Positions 23,601 through 38,590 of a stretch of 64,000 nt of DNA are shown here, piece by piece. A program made the position numbers and the translations under genes. The stretch covers positions 2,392,442-2,456,441 of the forward strand of contig NW_020194619.1 in the NCBI RefSeq assembly GCF_002865645.1, read 5' to 3'. Within the stretch, counting starts at the first letter, position 1; every line of letters begins with the position of its first letter. Under the pieces are notes generated by a model, which saw only the letters and a program-made list of their open reading frames with translations, did not search any database and was not told where the DNA came from. The stretch is from Hyaloscypha bicolor E. Taxonomy: Eukaryota; Ascomycota; Leotiomycetes; Helotiales; Hyaloscyphaceae.

Positions 23601-26600
23601 TATAATAGAACTATTAATTAGGCCTTCCTAAAGAACTTTATATTTATAGGTCCTATATCTTATATGAAATATTATAAGTTCTTCTAATTCTGGATCTATT
23701 TAGATCTAATAGAATACTTATTAAATATCTAGCTTTATATAAACCTTAGTTTAAGCTAGCTATATAAGGATCTTATAAATAAAGAAAAAAGAATAATAAT
23801 TCTTCTATATTAAGTTATTTAGCTTATAATAGTTAATATAGAATTAGAGAGCTCTATTAGCCTTTTTTATAAAGAGAATCAGAAATATAAAAAGAAACTA
23901 GCTTAATTTAATAAAGCCTTATTAGAGGTTCTTTTTAAGGAAATATTTAATTTCCTATAGTTTATAGATTAACTATTAATAAGTTAAGAAATATCCTAGG
24001 CTCTCTAGGCCTTTGGGATTATTAATCTAAATCTTATAGTTATATAATTAATATAAGAATAAGATATTTAATACTTTCTTAAAAAAGATATTTATAAAAT
24101 TCTTAAACTCTTCTAGTAAAACTCTTACTAGCTACTATAGCTTTATTTCTCCTGGCTATTACTTGCCCGGAATAAACTTATTCTCTTATTATAATTCTAG
24201 TTTTTTATTAATCTCGAAAAATAAGATTATAAAGAAAAGATTCTTCTTTTTTTATAGATTTATCTAAAAAATAGCTAGTAAAATATCTATAATATTAATT
24301 ATAGGCCTTAACTAGATCTTATAGCTTTTCTTTAGATAATATAGTTTTAATATTCCTGTTTCTAGTTTAGGAAAAACTTCTATATTTCTTAAGGCTATTT
24401 ATATTTCTCTATAATATTAAGCTTAATTCTTTTATTATATATGGCTTTCTGAGTCCGGTTTAGAAAAAGAATAAAAGAATTTCCTTTTTATAAGCTAAGA
24501 TTTCCAGAACTTATTTATAGCTATAGCTTTATTTCTTTTATTTATATTTTCTTAATACTAGTTACTTTTTCCAGGTTCTAAGTTCTTATATATAATAATT
24601 AGGACCTTATTCTAATTCTTTTTTCTAGGCTAATTATCTGGCTAGATTAATCTTCTATTTTTATAATTAATTAGAATACTAGTATTTATAAACTATTATT
24701 ATTTCAAAATTATATTATATTTATCTAGTTCTATAACTAGTATAAGTACTAGAACCTTCCGTTTATTAATTAAGAATATAAGCTTAATATAGTAAGTAAT
24801 AAATATGGCCTACTTATTATTAAACTCTTTTATATTATAGGATAATATTAATTAAATAGATTTAATATCTAGAAATTATTTAATTATTTTTATAAATTTG
24901 AAATTAATAAAAATATATCTATTTACTCTAGTATTAATAAGAAAAGAAGTCTTAATATCTAATTTATTATTACTAATTATATAAAGAAATATAAATATCT
25001 TATTTCCTAGTAGCTAGCTTAAATTAACTTCTATTATATTTATATAATATAGCCTTAAAAAGAAAACTTTTCTTAAAAGTTCTTATTTCTCTATTTTATA
25101 TTCTTAAATAGCTTATTTATAATAAGTACTACTAGCTTAGCTACTAAGACTTGCTTTATATATTCGGTTTTAGATTTTAGATAATTTCTAGATATATAAC
25201 TAAATTTATTATAATTATAGTACTTGAGATCTAAAGATCCGGACTTCGGAATAATAGACTTATTTATTACTAGAGTTTTAAAAGCAGGCTTTATATAAGA
25301 GATATTTTCTAAGCTTGGCTTATTTATATCTTTATTAGCTTTCTTAAATACCTAGTCTTTTCTTTTATAATAAGCTCGAATCTACTAGTTATTTATAGTA
25401 TAGTATTATATAAACTTTATAATATAAATAGCCGAATTATTATAGTATATAGCTATGGCCTCTTAAAGCTTTTAGATAAGCTTATTATTTAGATTATTCT
25501 TAAGGTCCTATAGATTAATATTTCCGTTTATTATATATTTTAGAAATAGGATATAAAATTCCTAAAAAGTCTGGCTCTTTTTTATAAATAGCTTTTTAAA
25601 GGCTTACTAAATATTATATTTCTTATTCGAGTTACTATATAGCTCTTTTAGATAGGTATATAGTTCTCTAATAGTCTTATATATATATTAATTATCTTAG
25701 TTTAGATAAGAAGAAACTAGTATAAAAATATAGCTATTTATATAATTAGAAATATAAATAATCTTAAGGTTCTCTATTTAGTAAATATTAGAGTTATTAT
25801 AGAGCTTATTCTTAATCTAAACTAACTAATTATTAAAAGTAATACTATTCTTAGTTATATTTTCGAAAATAAAAAGATTAGAAAGTTTAACTAAATATTT
25901 ATTTTCTAGAATAAGAGAACTAGTTATTTCTATAAGTTATATAATAAGCTTCTTAATAATAGCTTTATTTTTTTTTATAGAACTTGCTTGGTTTCTCTTA
26001 GCTAATTATAGTAGTTCTTATTATAGGTAAGAATATTATATATTTTTAGAATTAGCTTAATAATCTCTCTATATAAAGCTTCTGGGTTCCGTAATAACTC
26101 TTGAAAGTCTGCCTTTAATAAAGCAGATTTCTTTTCTTTCTTAGTTCTTTAAAAGAAAGTATTTCTCTTACTATAAGTATTAATAAAATATTTAGATCTT
26201 TTAGAAAACTTAATAAAAGGCTCTGGTTTATCTTCTAGTAATATACTAGTAGTATCTTATATTATAGCTCTTTCTAATTTGCCTAGTTATTCCAGAACTT
26301 GCTTTTTTATAAGTCTTTATTTTAGTAATAAGATTACTAGCCTATTTACTTACCTGGCTAGTCTAGGGCTTTCTTATCTAGTTATTCTAGGGCTTTCTTT
26401 TATTCTAATATTAGTTAACTAGTATAGAAGTAGCTATAGTATATTATATTTATATTTATTAAAAACTAATTAGATAAATATTATTTAAATTCTCTATAGG
26501 ATTAAGAAATAAATAAGCTTTAAATTATTTTATAAGTATAAGATCTAGGGCCTGGAAAATATAGTTAGACTATTTCTATTTTAATAATTCAAAGCTAAAA

Positions 26601-26807
26601 AGAAAAGAAGATCTCAAAGAAGCCTCGGATCTAAATAATTACAAGCTATATACGGGCCTATATACTAGCTTAAGCTCGGGGTTATATATAACTATTAGGT
26701 AATTATAGATACTATACTTAGATATCAGATGTCTTATTTAGATACCAGATATCTTATTAGTTCTAGTCTAATTCTTACTAGTATTATATATTATAATAAT
26801 TATAATA
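20605..26807 (-). mobile_element. Ty3/gypsy element family 1, inserted in copia copy A
   Basis: Similar LTR-like termini of about 270-290 bp lie at 20605-20890 and about 26541-26807. The flanking direct repeat is GTTTT (20600-20604 and 26808-26812); the empty site is visible in copia copy B near 36670. Ends read T-A..T-A, as expected from TG..CA after RIP. On the minus strand the reverse-transcriptase active site reads AYLNNILIY near 23510-23555 (intact form YLDDILIY), with gag near the right end. All frames are RIP-broken. Length is 6203 bp. Confidence 0.82.
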
Positions 26808-28599
26808 GTTTTTGTCTATTATTTATTATATAAGAAAAAGAGAAATAAGATTATTTATAAGAATATTAGTTATAGAAATAGTAAAAATAGAAGTAATAGA
26901 AGTAACTAAAAAGCTTTTAATAGAAATAAAATAGGAATCTGAGTAATATTTCTTTCTTTTATCTAATTCTACTAATAAAACTTTAAAAGTATTATTTACT
27001 AGTTTATTTTTATTACTTTTATTATTCATTTCTTTTTTAATTTCGGTAATATATTATATATAAATATTATTAAAGCATTTATTAAAGTTATAAATATTTC
27101 GAAATCTAAATTAATAAATATTTCTATTTTTAAATTAAGTTTTTTTAGTTTCTTATTTTTCTAATATATACTTTTATAAGTAATATTCGGGTTTCTTATA
27201 TATAAAATATGACTTTAAAATATAATTATTATAATTATAAGACTTAAAATAATTATTACGAGTTCTGAAATTATAGCTGGGTTTATATTAATAATTTCCG
27301 GATAAATAATAGTTTAAAGAGTTTTAAAAATAGTATTATTAATTAGTAAAATAGGTTTTAGTAATAATTTATTACTTTTTCTTCTAAATAGTAATAGATA
27401 ATTAGAGCTTATTAATAAACTAGCCGAGTTTATTAGAAGAATTCGAAATTATATATTAATATACTAAAAAGCCTTAATAAAAAATAATAATTTTATTATA
27501 TAGAAATTCGGTATTTTATAAAATAGAAATAAGGCCATATTATAATTTATATAGATTATTAATTAGTATTTAGGCAAGCTTAAATATTGTTTTTTTTAGG
27601 ATCTTTTACTATTATAATTATTAAATTAATAGTATTTTATTTATCTAAATTTTAATAATAGAAACCAGGGCCTTTAAAGAAGTTATAAATATTTATATAG
27701 GCCTTTTTATATATATGGCTCGAGAGCTAGTTATTATAAAAGTAGTCTTATACTAGTTCCTTTAATATAATAGGAAAAGCTCTTATTAGTACTTTTTCTA
27801 GAAGCTTTATATATTAGTAAATATTAAAGAAAATAGTAAATTTATAATTAAAACTATTATTAGTTTTATTATATTTCTATATTTCGAAATATATTTTTTT
27901 TATTTCTCTAATAAGTTTTCTAGTAATAATAGTAGGTATTAATTAATAGAAGTTCGGGTTTAATAGTAATATTAGTAATAATAAAAATAAAAGTAATAAA
28001 TAGCCTTAATTTGGAAAAGATAAATAAATAGCTTAATTTCTTAACTAAGAATATCTAGTTCTTTTATATCTAATTCTATTTAGAATAAAATAAACTAATA
28101 TAATAGATTCCTAAAGAAAATCTGTTTTAGTTAGACTATTATTAATAATATTAGCTTTATTTTATATATTTTTTATTTTCTTTTAAATAAGGTTAATAAA
28201 GAATTATATAATAGTAAGGTTTCTATAGTTCTATTTAATATAAATACTATTATACTAAAGTTAGGCTCGAAGATTTTATATAAGTATATAGTTAATTAGA
28301 TTATATATTATAGTATTAAAGTTTTTAAAGTTATTCTGGAATAGATTCTATAGATTATTATTATTCTTTTTATATAAGATATACTAATATATCTTAATAG
28401 TTAGATATTCCTGAAAATTAGCCTTTATTATAGCTACCGGATTAATACTATTCTCCTATTTCTTAATTAGCTTCTTTCTCTTATTAGTATCTATACTAAA
28501 CCGAGTTTAGGTTCTTTCTAGTATATATATGGTTCGTAGCAGGAGGGGTTCGAAAGTAAGATAGTTTATAGTAGGTTTATAGAAAGGGTTCGGTAATAA

Positions 28600-28672
28600 A
28601 GGTGTCTAGATACCAGATGCCTGGTTGAGATGCCAGATACCTGGTTTAGATACCAGATACCCCAGATATCTA
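28600..28672. repeat. Short tandem array in copia copy A leader
   Basis: Repeats based on CCAGATACCTGGTT/AGATGCC in the 5' leader next to the right LTR. The equivalent array in copy B (38455-38590) is roughly twice as long. Confidence 0.6.
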
Positions 28673-29619
28673 GAGATATTAAGAGTATTAAAGTAAATAT
28701 TTTACCCTTAAATATTTCGTCTATAACGAGAAATTTAGGAAGTAAAATATTATAATTCCGGGAGGGTCTAAAGCTCAAAGAACTCGATTTAATAGTAAAA
28801 TTAAAATAGTAGTTAAAAAGCTTTAAAATATATATATAAGATATATATTCTAGAGAGAAAGTTCTATAAATACAGGTATTATATAAGTAGAAAAGATGGT
28901 TTCTAAAAAGGTAGTTTTAGAGCTAAAAGAAATTAGTTTTAAAGAATAATAGAAGTTAAATAAATAATTAATTAAATAGCTAATTGCTTATTAATTAGTA
29001 AAAGCTAAATATCTTTTTTATAAACTATTAAATACTTTTATAAAGTTAATAAATAGTTCCCTTCTTTAATATAGAATAAACTAGATTTGTTTTAGGCTAC
29101 TAAATACTTTTAAAACTAATCTAAAATCTTCTCTAATCTATATATATAAATTAATTAATATTAGTTTACTAGTAATATATAATACTATTATATAGATATA
29201 AAATACTATTTATATAAAATTAGTAAAGTTATTATTATTTAGAAGTAAAAATTATAGTATTATAATATTAATATACGATTTCTAAATCTATTTATTAAGT
29301 TATTTATATAATATAAAGTTATATAATTATATCTTGTATTTTATATTCTATTACTTATATCCCGTATTTCATATCTCGTAATTATATATATAACTCTTAA
29401 AAGAATAGCTATACTAATATTTATATTATATAAAAATATTTGAATTTAGAAAAAGTTTATAATTATTAATAATATTAAAACTATTTTAGGTATTTAAGGC
29501 ATTTATAATTTAATATTTAGTTTAAAGCTTTTAAATTTTTATTATTACCTTTTTAAATATTATTAATTATTATAATATAATAAATAATAAAATATTATTT
29601 TAAGTAATTTGAAATAAAA

Positions 29620-29755
29620 TATTATAAAACAAAATACTATAAAATAAAATACTATAAAATAAAATATTATAAAATAAAATACTATAAAATAAAATACTAT
29701 AAAATAAAATACTATAAAATAAAATACTATAAAATAAAATACTATAAACTAAAAA
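29620..29755. repeat. 15-bp tandem repeat array
   Basis: About eight near-identical copies of the 15-bp unit ACTATAAAATAAAAT lie in copy C internal sequence. The equivalent places in copies A and B lack the array, so it expanded locally. Confidence 0.8.
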
Positions 29756-31198
29756 AATTAAAATAATATTATTAGATTTAATAAAGTTATTAATAGTCTT
29801 AAAAACTATTTAAAATATAGTATTTTTATTAATTCTATTAATTTCAATAATAATAATAAAATAAATATATTAAATTAAATTATAATAATATTTTATAATT
29901 TTAATAAAATTATAAGTTTTAATAGAAATAATTTTAATTTTAATACCTATAATATTTATAAGTTAAATAAATTTCTTATTAGTAAATTACTTTCTAGTAT
30001 TTATTATAATTTAATTAGAAGAGCCTAAATAAATATTAATTTAATATTAATTTAGAATATTTTAAATATATGAAATACTAATATTTTATAGCTATTAACT
30101 AGCTTAATATTAAGTATTTTTATTAATAATATAAAATATAAACTTATTAGAAATATAGAAAATATTAATAATAATAAAATAATTAAAACTAATATTATTT
30201 TTTTAGATTAAACTTAAATTATTCTAATAATTATTCGAATTTCTAATATTATTTATAGTATTTTATAAGGCATTTAAGGGCTTTTATATTAATATTATAG
30301 CCTGCTTATTCTAGTATATTTCGGAATTTACTAACTAATAAATAATTAAAATAATAATATAAATATTATAATTTAATATTTATAAAAAAACAGGAATTAT
30401 AAATAAAGAATTCGAAAATAAAACTTTATAATATAGTATTTTAAAGCAAGAAAGAATATTTAAAATATTATATTATAAATATATAATATTTAATAGAAAT
30501 AATAAAATAATTAATAAGATTATTAAAATAGACTTTTAGTTTATTTATATTAGCTAAGCTAAATAAAAATAGAGTTTTTGTAAATAAAATTTAGAATTAT
30601 ACTTATTTAATTAATATTTTTACTACTATAAATTTAATAGAAAATATAGATCTAATACTAAACTAAATATTAATTTAATTTTTAATAGTTTTATTAAATT
30701 TAATACTATTATTAGTTTATTATATAGCTTGAAATTAATTGAAATTAGTAATTAAAAATCTAAAAACTCTAGTATTAATTATAATTCTATAAAAATAATA
30801 GATATTATATCTAGAAATACTATTTATTATAAAGATTTAGGTATTTTTTATAACTAGTTTTATTAATAGTTTCTTAAATTTCGAGATATAATTTGTATTT
30901 ATTAATTAGTATATAAATTTTTTTTAAAGAAATTTATAAAAATATTAGTTATAATTATTAGTATAATAAAAGTAGCTAAAAAACTTTAAATTAAAGTAAA
31001 ATAGAAATCTAAATACTAATTCTTTATTTTATTTATTAATATTAAAAAAGCCTTAAAAGTATTACTTAAATAATTCTTTCTATTATTATTTTTATTACTT
31101 TTATAATATTGTTTTATTTTATTTTTAATTACTAGTTATAAATAGCTATTATTAAATTCCTTATTAAATTAATAAAAGTTTAAAGCCTTAAATTAATT

Positions 31199-31380
31199 GT
31201 CACGAAACCAGGTCTCTGGGCTTAGAAAGCAAGGTAGAGTGGCTCTTAATCCGAGGATTCTAAACTAAGGAGGGAAGCTCTGAGTACAGGAGCTTTGGTG
31301 TTCTAAATACTAGCCAGCCGCATGCGTCAGCGCGTGGCCACGTGATGCTAAATATACTAGTGAAGCGGCAGAGCGTAACA
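31199..31380. mobile_element. 182-bp GC-normal insertion (solo LTR-like)
   Basis: Begins TGTCACGA and ends GCGTAACA, is flanked by the perfect 5-bp duplication TTAAT, and has ordinary base composition inside RIP-ruined copia sequence. Part of it (GGGCTTAGAAAGCAAG) resembles the gypsy-2 LTR, so it is most likely a deleted or solo LTR of a related family. Confidence 0.75.
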
Positions 31381-32794
31381 TTAATAGAGGTTTCGGGTTC
31401 TAAATTAAGCCTTTTTAGTTTTTTATTTCTTTAATATATATTTCTAGAAATAGTATTCGTGTTTTTTATATATTAAATATAATTTATTTAAATAATTATT
31501 ATAATTACTAGACTTATAGCTATTTGAGTAGCTATTTTAGAAACTATAATTATAACTAGAATTATATTAATAATTTCCGAATAAATAATTATTTAACTAT
31601 TTTTTTTAAATAATATTATTAATTAATAAAAAGAATTTTAATATTAATTTATTACTTTTTCTTATAAATAATAATAGATAATTAAAGCTTATTAATAAAT
31701 TAGCCAAGATTCGAAAAAGAATTCGAGATTATATATTAGTATATTAGTATATTTTAATAAAAAGTAATAATTTTATTATATAAGAATTTAATATTTTATA
31801 AAACAGATACTAGTTTATATTATAATTTATATAAGTTATTAATTAGTAACTAAACGAGCTTAAATATTATTCTTTTAGAATATTAAGCTAAATTACTATA
31901 ATAATAGTATTTTATTTATTTAAGTTTTAATATTAAAAACTAGAGCTTTTAAAAAAGCTATAAATATTTATATAAATCTCTTTATATATATATTAAAAGA
32001 GCTAGTTATTATAAAAGTAATTTTATACTAGTTTCTTTAATATAATAGAGAAAGCTTTTATTAATACTTCTTATAAAAGCTTTATATATTAGTAAATATT
32101 AAGAAAAATTATAAGTTTATAATTGAAATTATTATTACTTTTATTATATTTCTATATTTTATTATATATCTTATTATTTCTCTAATTAGCTTTCTAATAA
32201 AAGAGTTATTTAAAGAAATATTTAAAAATAATAAAGTAATAGAAATCCGTTATTACTAGCTTTTTATAATCTAGTACTAATAGAAATAATTCCAAATAAT
32301 AAAGAAATATAAATAATTATTAATTTCTTATAATATTATTATTAATAAATATATATAATAAAATAATAGAGCCCGTATTAAAGTTTAGTCTAATAATAAT
32401 AATATTAGTTATAATTCAGATATATTATTTCTTTCTTTAAATAATATTAGCTAAAAACTATATAATAGTATATTCTTTATTATTATATTTAATATAAATA
32501 CTATTATATTATAAAATAGCTTATAATTAATATAGTTAATTAAATATTTCGAGATTAAAATTATTAAAATTATTCTTAAATAATTCCCAGAAATTATTAT
32601 TAATTAATCTCTTTATTCTATATTAAAATAATTTAGGACTTTCTTATTATTATAAATACTATATAAAAAGATTAATTAATTTAGTTAATTAATTTGTAAA
32701 TATTTATAAATAGTATAAATAGAATTTAATTAATATAATATTTATATAATTTAATTAGATTAGAATAATTATTTGTAATTATTTATAAATACTT

Positions 32795-32796
32795 TA

Positions 32797-32830
<34 letters not shown>
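32795..32830. repeat. (AT)n microsatellite
   Basis: About 15-17 uninterrupted AT dinucleotides inside RIP-degraded copia sequence. Confidence 0.85.
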
Positions 32831-32833
<3 letters not shown>

Positions 32834-32966
32834 TAATATATAATATTTTAGTCTAATTAAATAAGGTTTTTATTCTAGTATTATTTTAATAAGCTTTTTT
32901 TTTCTAGAAATAATATAATACTAGAATCTAATTCTTATCTAATTAGGCTAGTTTATTATATATTAT

Positions 32967-33265
32967 TATTGGTTTACTAGTAATATATAGTACTATTATA
33001 TAGGTATAGAAATACTAGTTATATTAATTAGTAAAGTTATTATTATTTAGAAGTAAGAATTATAGTATTATAGTATTAATATATAATTCCTAAATCTACT
33101 AAGCCTAAAGGGGTCTAGTTTACTAGTCGAGTTACTAATGAGACGCAAGGTTATATAACTATATCCCGTATCCCATATCCTATTACCCATATCCTATTAC
33201 CTATATCCTATATTCCATATCCCGTAACTATATATGTAACTTCTAAAGAAATAGCTATACTAATA
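32967..33265 (-). repeat. Copia copy B 3' LTR (299 bp)
   Basis: Begins TATTGGTTTACTAG, ancestral start probably TGTTGG, and ends CTATACTAATA, ancestral end CA. Contains a short internal array of CCTATTACCCATAT-like units near 33165-33225. Confidence 0.85.
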
Positions 33266-36200
33266 CTAGAAACTCTCTAAAAACACAAAAAATAGTATCT
33301 CTCTCTAATTATATATAAATTCCCTAATCTGGCCTAGTATTAGATTTCTCAAATACTTTATATATTCATATTATTTCTAAGGTTTTAGTTATATACTAAA
33401 GGCTATAGTCTTTTATATATAACTTCTCTTCCTATAATATCTTCCTATCTCATATATTTATTTCCCGCCCTATTTATACTCGACCTATTCCTCTATATCT
33501 AACTATATGGTATTCATATTAATTAGGTATTTGAGGGCATTTATTAGCTTCGATTTTATTATGAAATTAGCAGGATTCGATTCTCTCTTAATTTATTTAA
33601 CTTCTATAATCTCTCGTTATTTATATACCTAATAAAGGCATATTATATTAATTATTAGATACTTTTCTCGAATAGTTCCCAATTTAATAAAGCATTTATA
33701 TAATAACTTCGAATCCGTATAGACTACTAGTAATAGTTCTATTTCTAGTACTTTATTAATTATAAATTTGACTAAAATGCCTATATTAAAACCGTAAGCT
33801 ATACTATAGAGTTCCGAAGCTAGAATACTTCTAGTAACTCTCTTATATTTAATAAAGAACTAGTAGATAATATTAGTATATCTAGTTTTATTTACTAGAA
33901 CTAGAATATATCTAATTTGAAAAGAGAGATCTCTATTATTTGCAAATAAAGCATCTATAAAAACGATTAAATATAAGAACTTCTTTACTAGTTTTATAAA
34001 TCTTAGTCCTCTAGTAACATTCTCAATTTGCTATTAAATACGCTTATTAAATACTTTTATATTAGTTTCTAAAGGTTTAATAGCCTAAGCCGCAATTAAT
34101 AGATTATATAAAGCTTCTAGTTAATAGACTAATATAATATATGTTTCTCTAGTATATTAGGTAATATATTAGTCCTTAATAGAGAGATCTTAATAAATAG
34201 TGCCCCTATTACTTATAATAGTAATATTTTTTTATAGAAATGGTTTAGAAGTTCTTATACTAGTATTTTTATATAAGAGTAATTCTAGTAATATCTATAT
34301 AAATAATACCTTTATTAAACTTGAGATTATAGTTAATAATAAGGCATTTATATTCCTTTGCCAAGAACTTAGCCTCTTGGAGCTTTAGTTACTTTGTCTT
34401 TACAAAATCATTAGTTCTAATAAACAGGATATTATTAGTTTAAAGGCCAATAATTCCAAAGAATTACTTGCTATAAAAGAGGTAAGAGTTATAAGTTAAT
34501 TATTTTATAGAAAGCTTATTAATATAATAGAAATAGTAAGTCTTAAACTAGTAGTTCCTAGCTTCTGGTATATTATATAATAGTTTTATAACCTTTAGAA
34601 CCGAATTATTATTCAGATTTAGCTCTCTAGTAAGCTTATAAGGTGAGTTAATATAAAAATTACGGTTAAGTAAGGTTATTAATTAGATATAAGCTTATAA
34701 GATATTATATAAATATAGCTCTATAATATCTATTATTATAGTAATAATACTAAAGATAATTCTCTAACTAATATATTAAATAGTAGGTAATTATATTAAT
34801 ACTATATATTTCTTACTATTATTATAAGCCTGAACGACTAGTCTCGACTTCTTAAGCTTTCTCTCTATATTCTTATTCTTAATCTTATTAATAAACCGGG
34901 AATTAAAGATATATATCTCCTTTAGTACCTAAGATCTGGAAGTAACCTTAAATATACTCTTTTCTAGGAGGCTAGTAACTTTAACTTGACAGGAGTTCTT
35001 ATATAGGTTATTATCTTATAGAAATATTATAATATCCGTATTCTTATAAGGGCATCCTCTATTATACTTTAGTGAAATAGCAGAAATAGCAGGAGAAATT
35101 ATACCTGTATTACCTTTAGCCTTACTATAGAATTCGGAAACAGGTTTAGGTTCGGAGCTATTAGTAATAATCTTAATATTTCCTATATAAAAGGGCTTTA
35201 TAGAGATTAAGCAGAAGGTAGTATTACTATATAGTAGAGCTAGTATATAGTTCTTCCTATTAATAGCTACTAGCTTATATGGCCTATCCTAACTACTAGA
35301 TTAACTAGTATTCTCTTTATACTATACGAGAATATCCGAATTCAAGGAAAGTTTATAGATATTAGTAGTACTAGAACTATTTCGGGTATTTAGGGTATTC
35401 GTAATCTGGTATCTAGTTCGAAGCTTCTGAATTTCTACTATTGCCTTCTTAAATACTACTAATTACTATAATATAATTAGTAATAGGGTATTATATTTGG
35501 CTATTCGGGGTAAAGTACTATAAACCAAGAGGGTTAGGATAATACTATTAGGTCTAGCGGAATTATTAATAGCCTTAAAAGCCATTTAAAATATAATATC
35601 CTTATTAATTTTATTAATTTTATTAATTTTGGCCGTAATAATAAAGTAAGTATATTAAATTAGGCTATAGTAGTATTCTATAATTCCGACGGAACTATAA
35701 GCTTCTATTAGAATAATTTTAACCTTAGTTCCTATAGTATTTATAAGCTAAATAAACTCCTTACTAGTAAACTGCTTTCCGGTATCTACTATAATCTAAT
35801 TAAAAGGGCCTAAATAGATATTAATCTAATACTATTTTAGGGTATCCCAGATATATAATATACTAATATTTTAAAGCTATTAGCAGGCTTAATATCTAGT
35901 ACCTTTATTAATAATATAAAGTATAGGCTTACTAGAAATATAGAAAATATTAATAATAATAAAGTAGTTAAAGCTAATATTATCTCTCAGATTAAATTTA
36001 AATTATTCCGGTAATTATCCGAATTTCTGGTATTACTTATAGTACTTTATAAGGTACTTAAGGGCTTTTATATTAATATTATAGCCTGCTTATTCTAATA
36101 TGTTTCAAAGCTTACTAATAAATAAATAACTAAAATAGTAATATAAATATTATAATTTGATTTTTATAAGAAAGCAGGAATTATAAATAAAGGATTCGGA

Positions 36201-38454
36201 AATAAACCTTTATAGAATAGTATTTTAAAGTAGGAAAGAGTATCTAAAACATTATACTATAGATATAAAACATCTGGTAAAAGTAATGAGATAATTAGTA
36301 AGATTATTGAAATAGACTTCTAGCTTGTTTATATTAGCTAAGCTAAGTAGAAATGAAGTCTTTATAAGTATAATATAGAATTATACTTACCTAATTAGTA
36401 TTCTTACTATTACAGATCTAATAGAGGATATAGATCCAATACTAAACTAGATATTAACTTAATCTTTAGTAGTTTTATTAAGTTTAATACTACTATTAGT
36501 CTGCTATAAAGCTTGGAATTAGTTAGAACTAGTAATTAAGAATCTAGAGATTCCGGTATTAATTATAACTTTATAAAAATAATAAGTATTATATCTTAAT
36601 ATACTATTAATTATAAATATCTAGATATCTTCTATTTATTTAATAGGCTCTAAAGTATAATTTTTGCCTATTATCTAGTATATAAAAGAAAGAGAAGTAA
36701 GGCTATTTATAAGGGTATTAGTTATAGGAATAGTAGAAATAAGGGCTATAGGAGTGGCTAGGAAGCTCTTAATAGAAGTAAAATAGGAATTAGAATAATA
36801 TTTCTTTCCTTTATTCATTTCTGCTAGTAAGACTTTAAAAGTATTACCTACTAGTTCGTTCTTATTATTCTCATTATTCTTTTCTCTTTTGAATTCAGTA
36901 ATATACTATATATAAATACTACTAAAGCATTTATTAAAGTTATAGGTATTTCGGAATCTAAATTAGTAAACGTTTCTATTCTTAAATCGAGCTTTCTTAG
37001 CTTCTTATTCCTTTAGTATATGCTTTTATAAACGGTATTCGGGTCTCTTATATATAAAATACAATTTCGGAGTATAATTATTATAATTACAGGACTTGAA
37101 ATAGTTATTACGGGTTCCGAAGTTATGGCTAGGTCTATATTAATAATTTCCGGACAGATAGTAGTTTAGAGGGTTTTAAGAATAGTATTATTAATTAGTA
37201 AAATAGGTTTTGGTAGTAATTTATTACTTTTTCTTATAAGTAGTAATAGATAATTAGAGCTTATTAATAAGCGAGCCGAGATTATTAGAAGGGTTCGAGA
37301 CTATATATTAGTATATTAATAAGCCTTAATAAAAGGTAATAATCTTATTATATAGGAATTTAGTACTTTATAAGGCAGGAGTAAGGCTATACTATAATTT
37401 ATATAGGTTATTAATTAGTATTTAGACAAGCTCAAATATTGTTTTTTTTAGGATTCTTTACTATTATAGTTACTAAGGTAATAGTATTCTATTTATCTAA
37501 ATTTCGATAATAGAAACCGGGGCCTTTAAAGAAGCTATAAATATTTATATAGGCCTTTTTATATATATAGCTCGAGAGCTAGTTATTATAAAAGTAGTCT
37601 TATATTAGTTTCTTTAATATAATAAAAAAAGCTCTTACTAGTATCTTTCCTAAAAGCTTTATATATTAGCAGATATTAAGAAAGATAGTAAGTTTATAAT
37701 TAAAACTATTATTAGTTCTATTATATTTCTATACTTTGGAATATATCTTTACTACTTCTCTAATAAGCTTCCTAGTAGAAATAGTAAGTACTAATTAATA
37801 GTAGTTCGGGTTTAGTAGTAATACTAGTAGTAGTAAAAATAGAAGTAGTAAATAGCCTTAATTTAGAAAAGGTAAATAAATAGCTTGATTTCTTAACTGA
37901 GATTATCTAGTTCCCTTATATCTAGTTCTATCTAGAATAAAATAAACTAATATAATAGGTCTCTAAAAAAGATCTATTCTAATTGGATTATTATTAATAA
38001 TATTAGCTTTATTCTATATATTCTTTGTCTTTTCTTAGGCAAAATTAATAAAGAATTATATAATAGTAAGGTTTCTATAGTTCTATTTAATATAAATACT
38101 ATTATACTAAAGTTAGGCTCGAAGATTTTATATAAGTATATAGTTAATTAGACTATATACTATAGTATTAAAGTTTTTAAAGTTATCCTGGAATAGATCC
38201 TATAGATTATTATTATTCTTCCTATATAAGATATACTAATATATCTTAGTAGTTATATATTCCTAAAGTTTAGCCTTTATTATAGTTACCGGATTAATAC
38301 CGTTCTTTCATTTCTTAATTAGTTCCTTTCCCTTATTAGTATCTATACTAAACCGAGTTTAGGTTCTTTCTAGTATATATATATGATTTATAGCAGAAGG
38401 GGTTCAAAGGTAAGGTAGTTTATAGTAGGTTTATAGAAAGGGTTCGGTAGTAAA

Positions 38455-38590
38455 GATATCCAAATGCCTGGTTCAGATACCTGGTTTAGATACCAGATAC
38501 CTAGCTTAGATGCCTGGTTAAGATGCCAGATATCTGGTTATTGAGATACTAGATACCTGATTCAGATACCAGATGCCCTAGATATCTAGG
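38455..38590. repeat. Tandem array in copia copy B leader
   Basis: About ten irregular units of CCTGGTTCAGATA/CCAGATGCC type lie between the 5' LTR and gag. The related motif GGCATCTGG is repeated in the 284-bp insertion at 53753-54036. Confidence 0.7.

Larger units (their letters stand above)
17099..29419 (-). mobile_element. Ty1/copia copy A with nested gypsy element
   Basis: The left LTR (17099-17383) and right LTR (29159-29419) match those of copy B. The element is flanked by the 5-bp duplication TTTAT (17094-17098 and 29420-29424). Without the nested gypsy insert it is about 6.1 kb, like copy B (6.4 kb). Internal sequence is the same minus-strand copia coding region, with frames lost to RIP. 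Its 5' leader carries a shorter tandem array (28600-28672) than copy B. Confidence 0.82.

Noticed and set aside
26826..27029. 67-codon minus-strand frame in the AT block
   Set aside because: Low-complexity Ile/Leu/Asn/Lys sequence within RIP-degraded copia DNA; a chance frame.
28566..28778. 70-codon minus-strand frame
   Set aside because: It falls across the copia leader and its tandem array, which is non-coding in the parallel copy.
29620..29755. CRISPR-like array
   Set aside because: These are contiguous 15-bp repeats without spacers, in a eukaryotic transposon remnant.
34200..34388. 62-codon plus-strand frame
   Set aside because: It is antisense to the degraded copia reverse transcriptase region and arises from RIP-biased composition.
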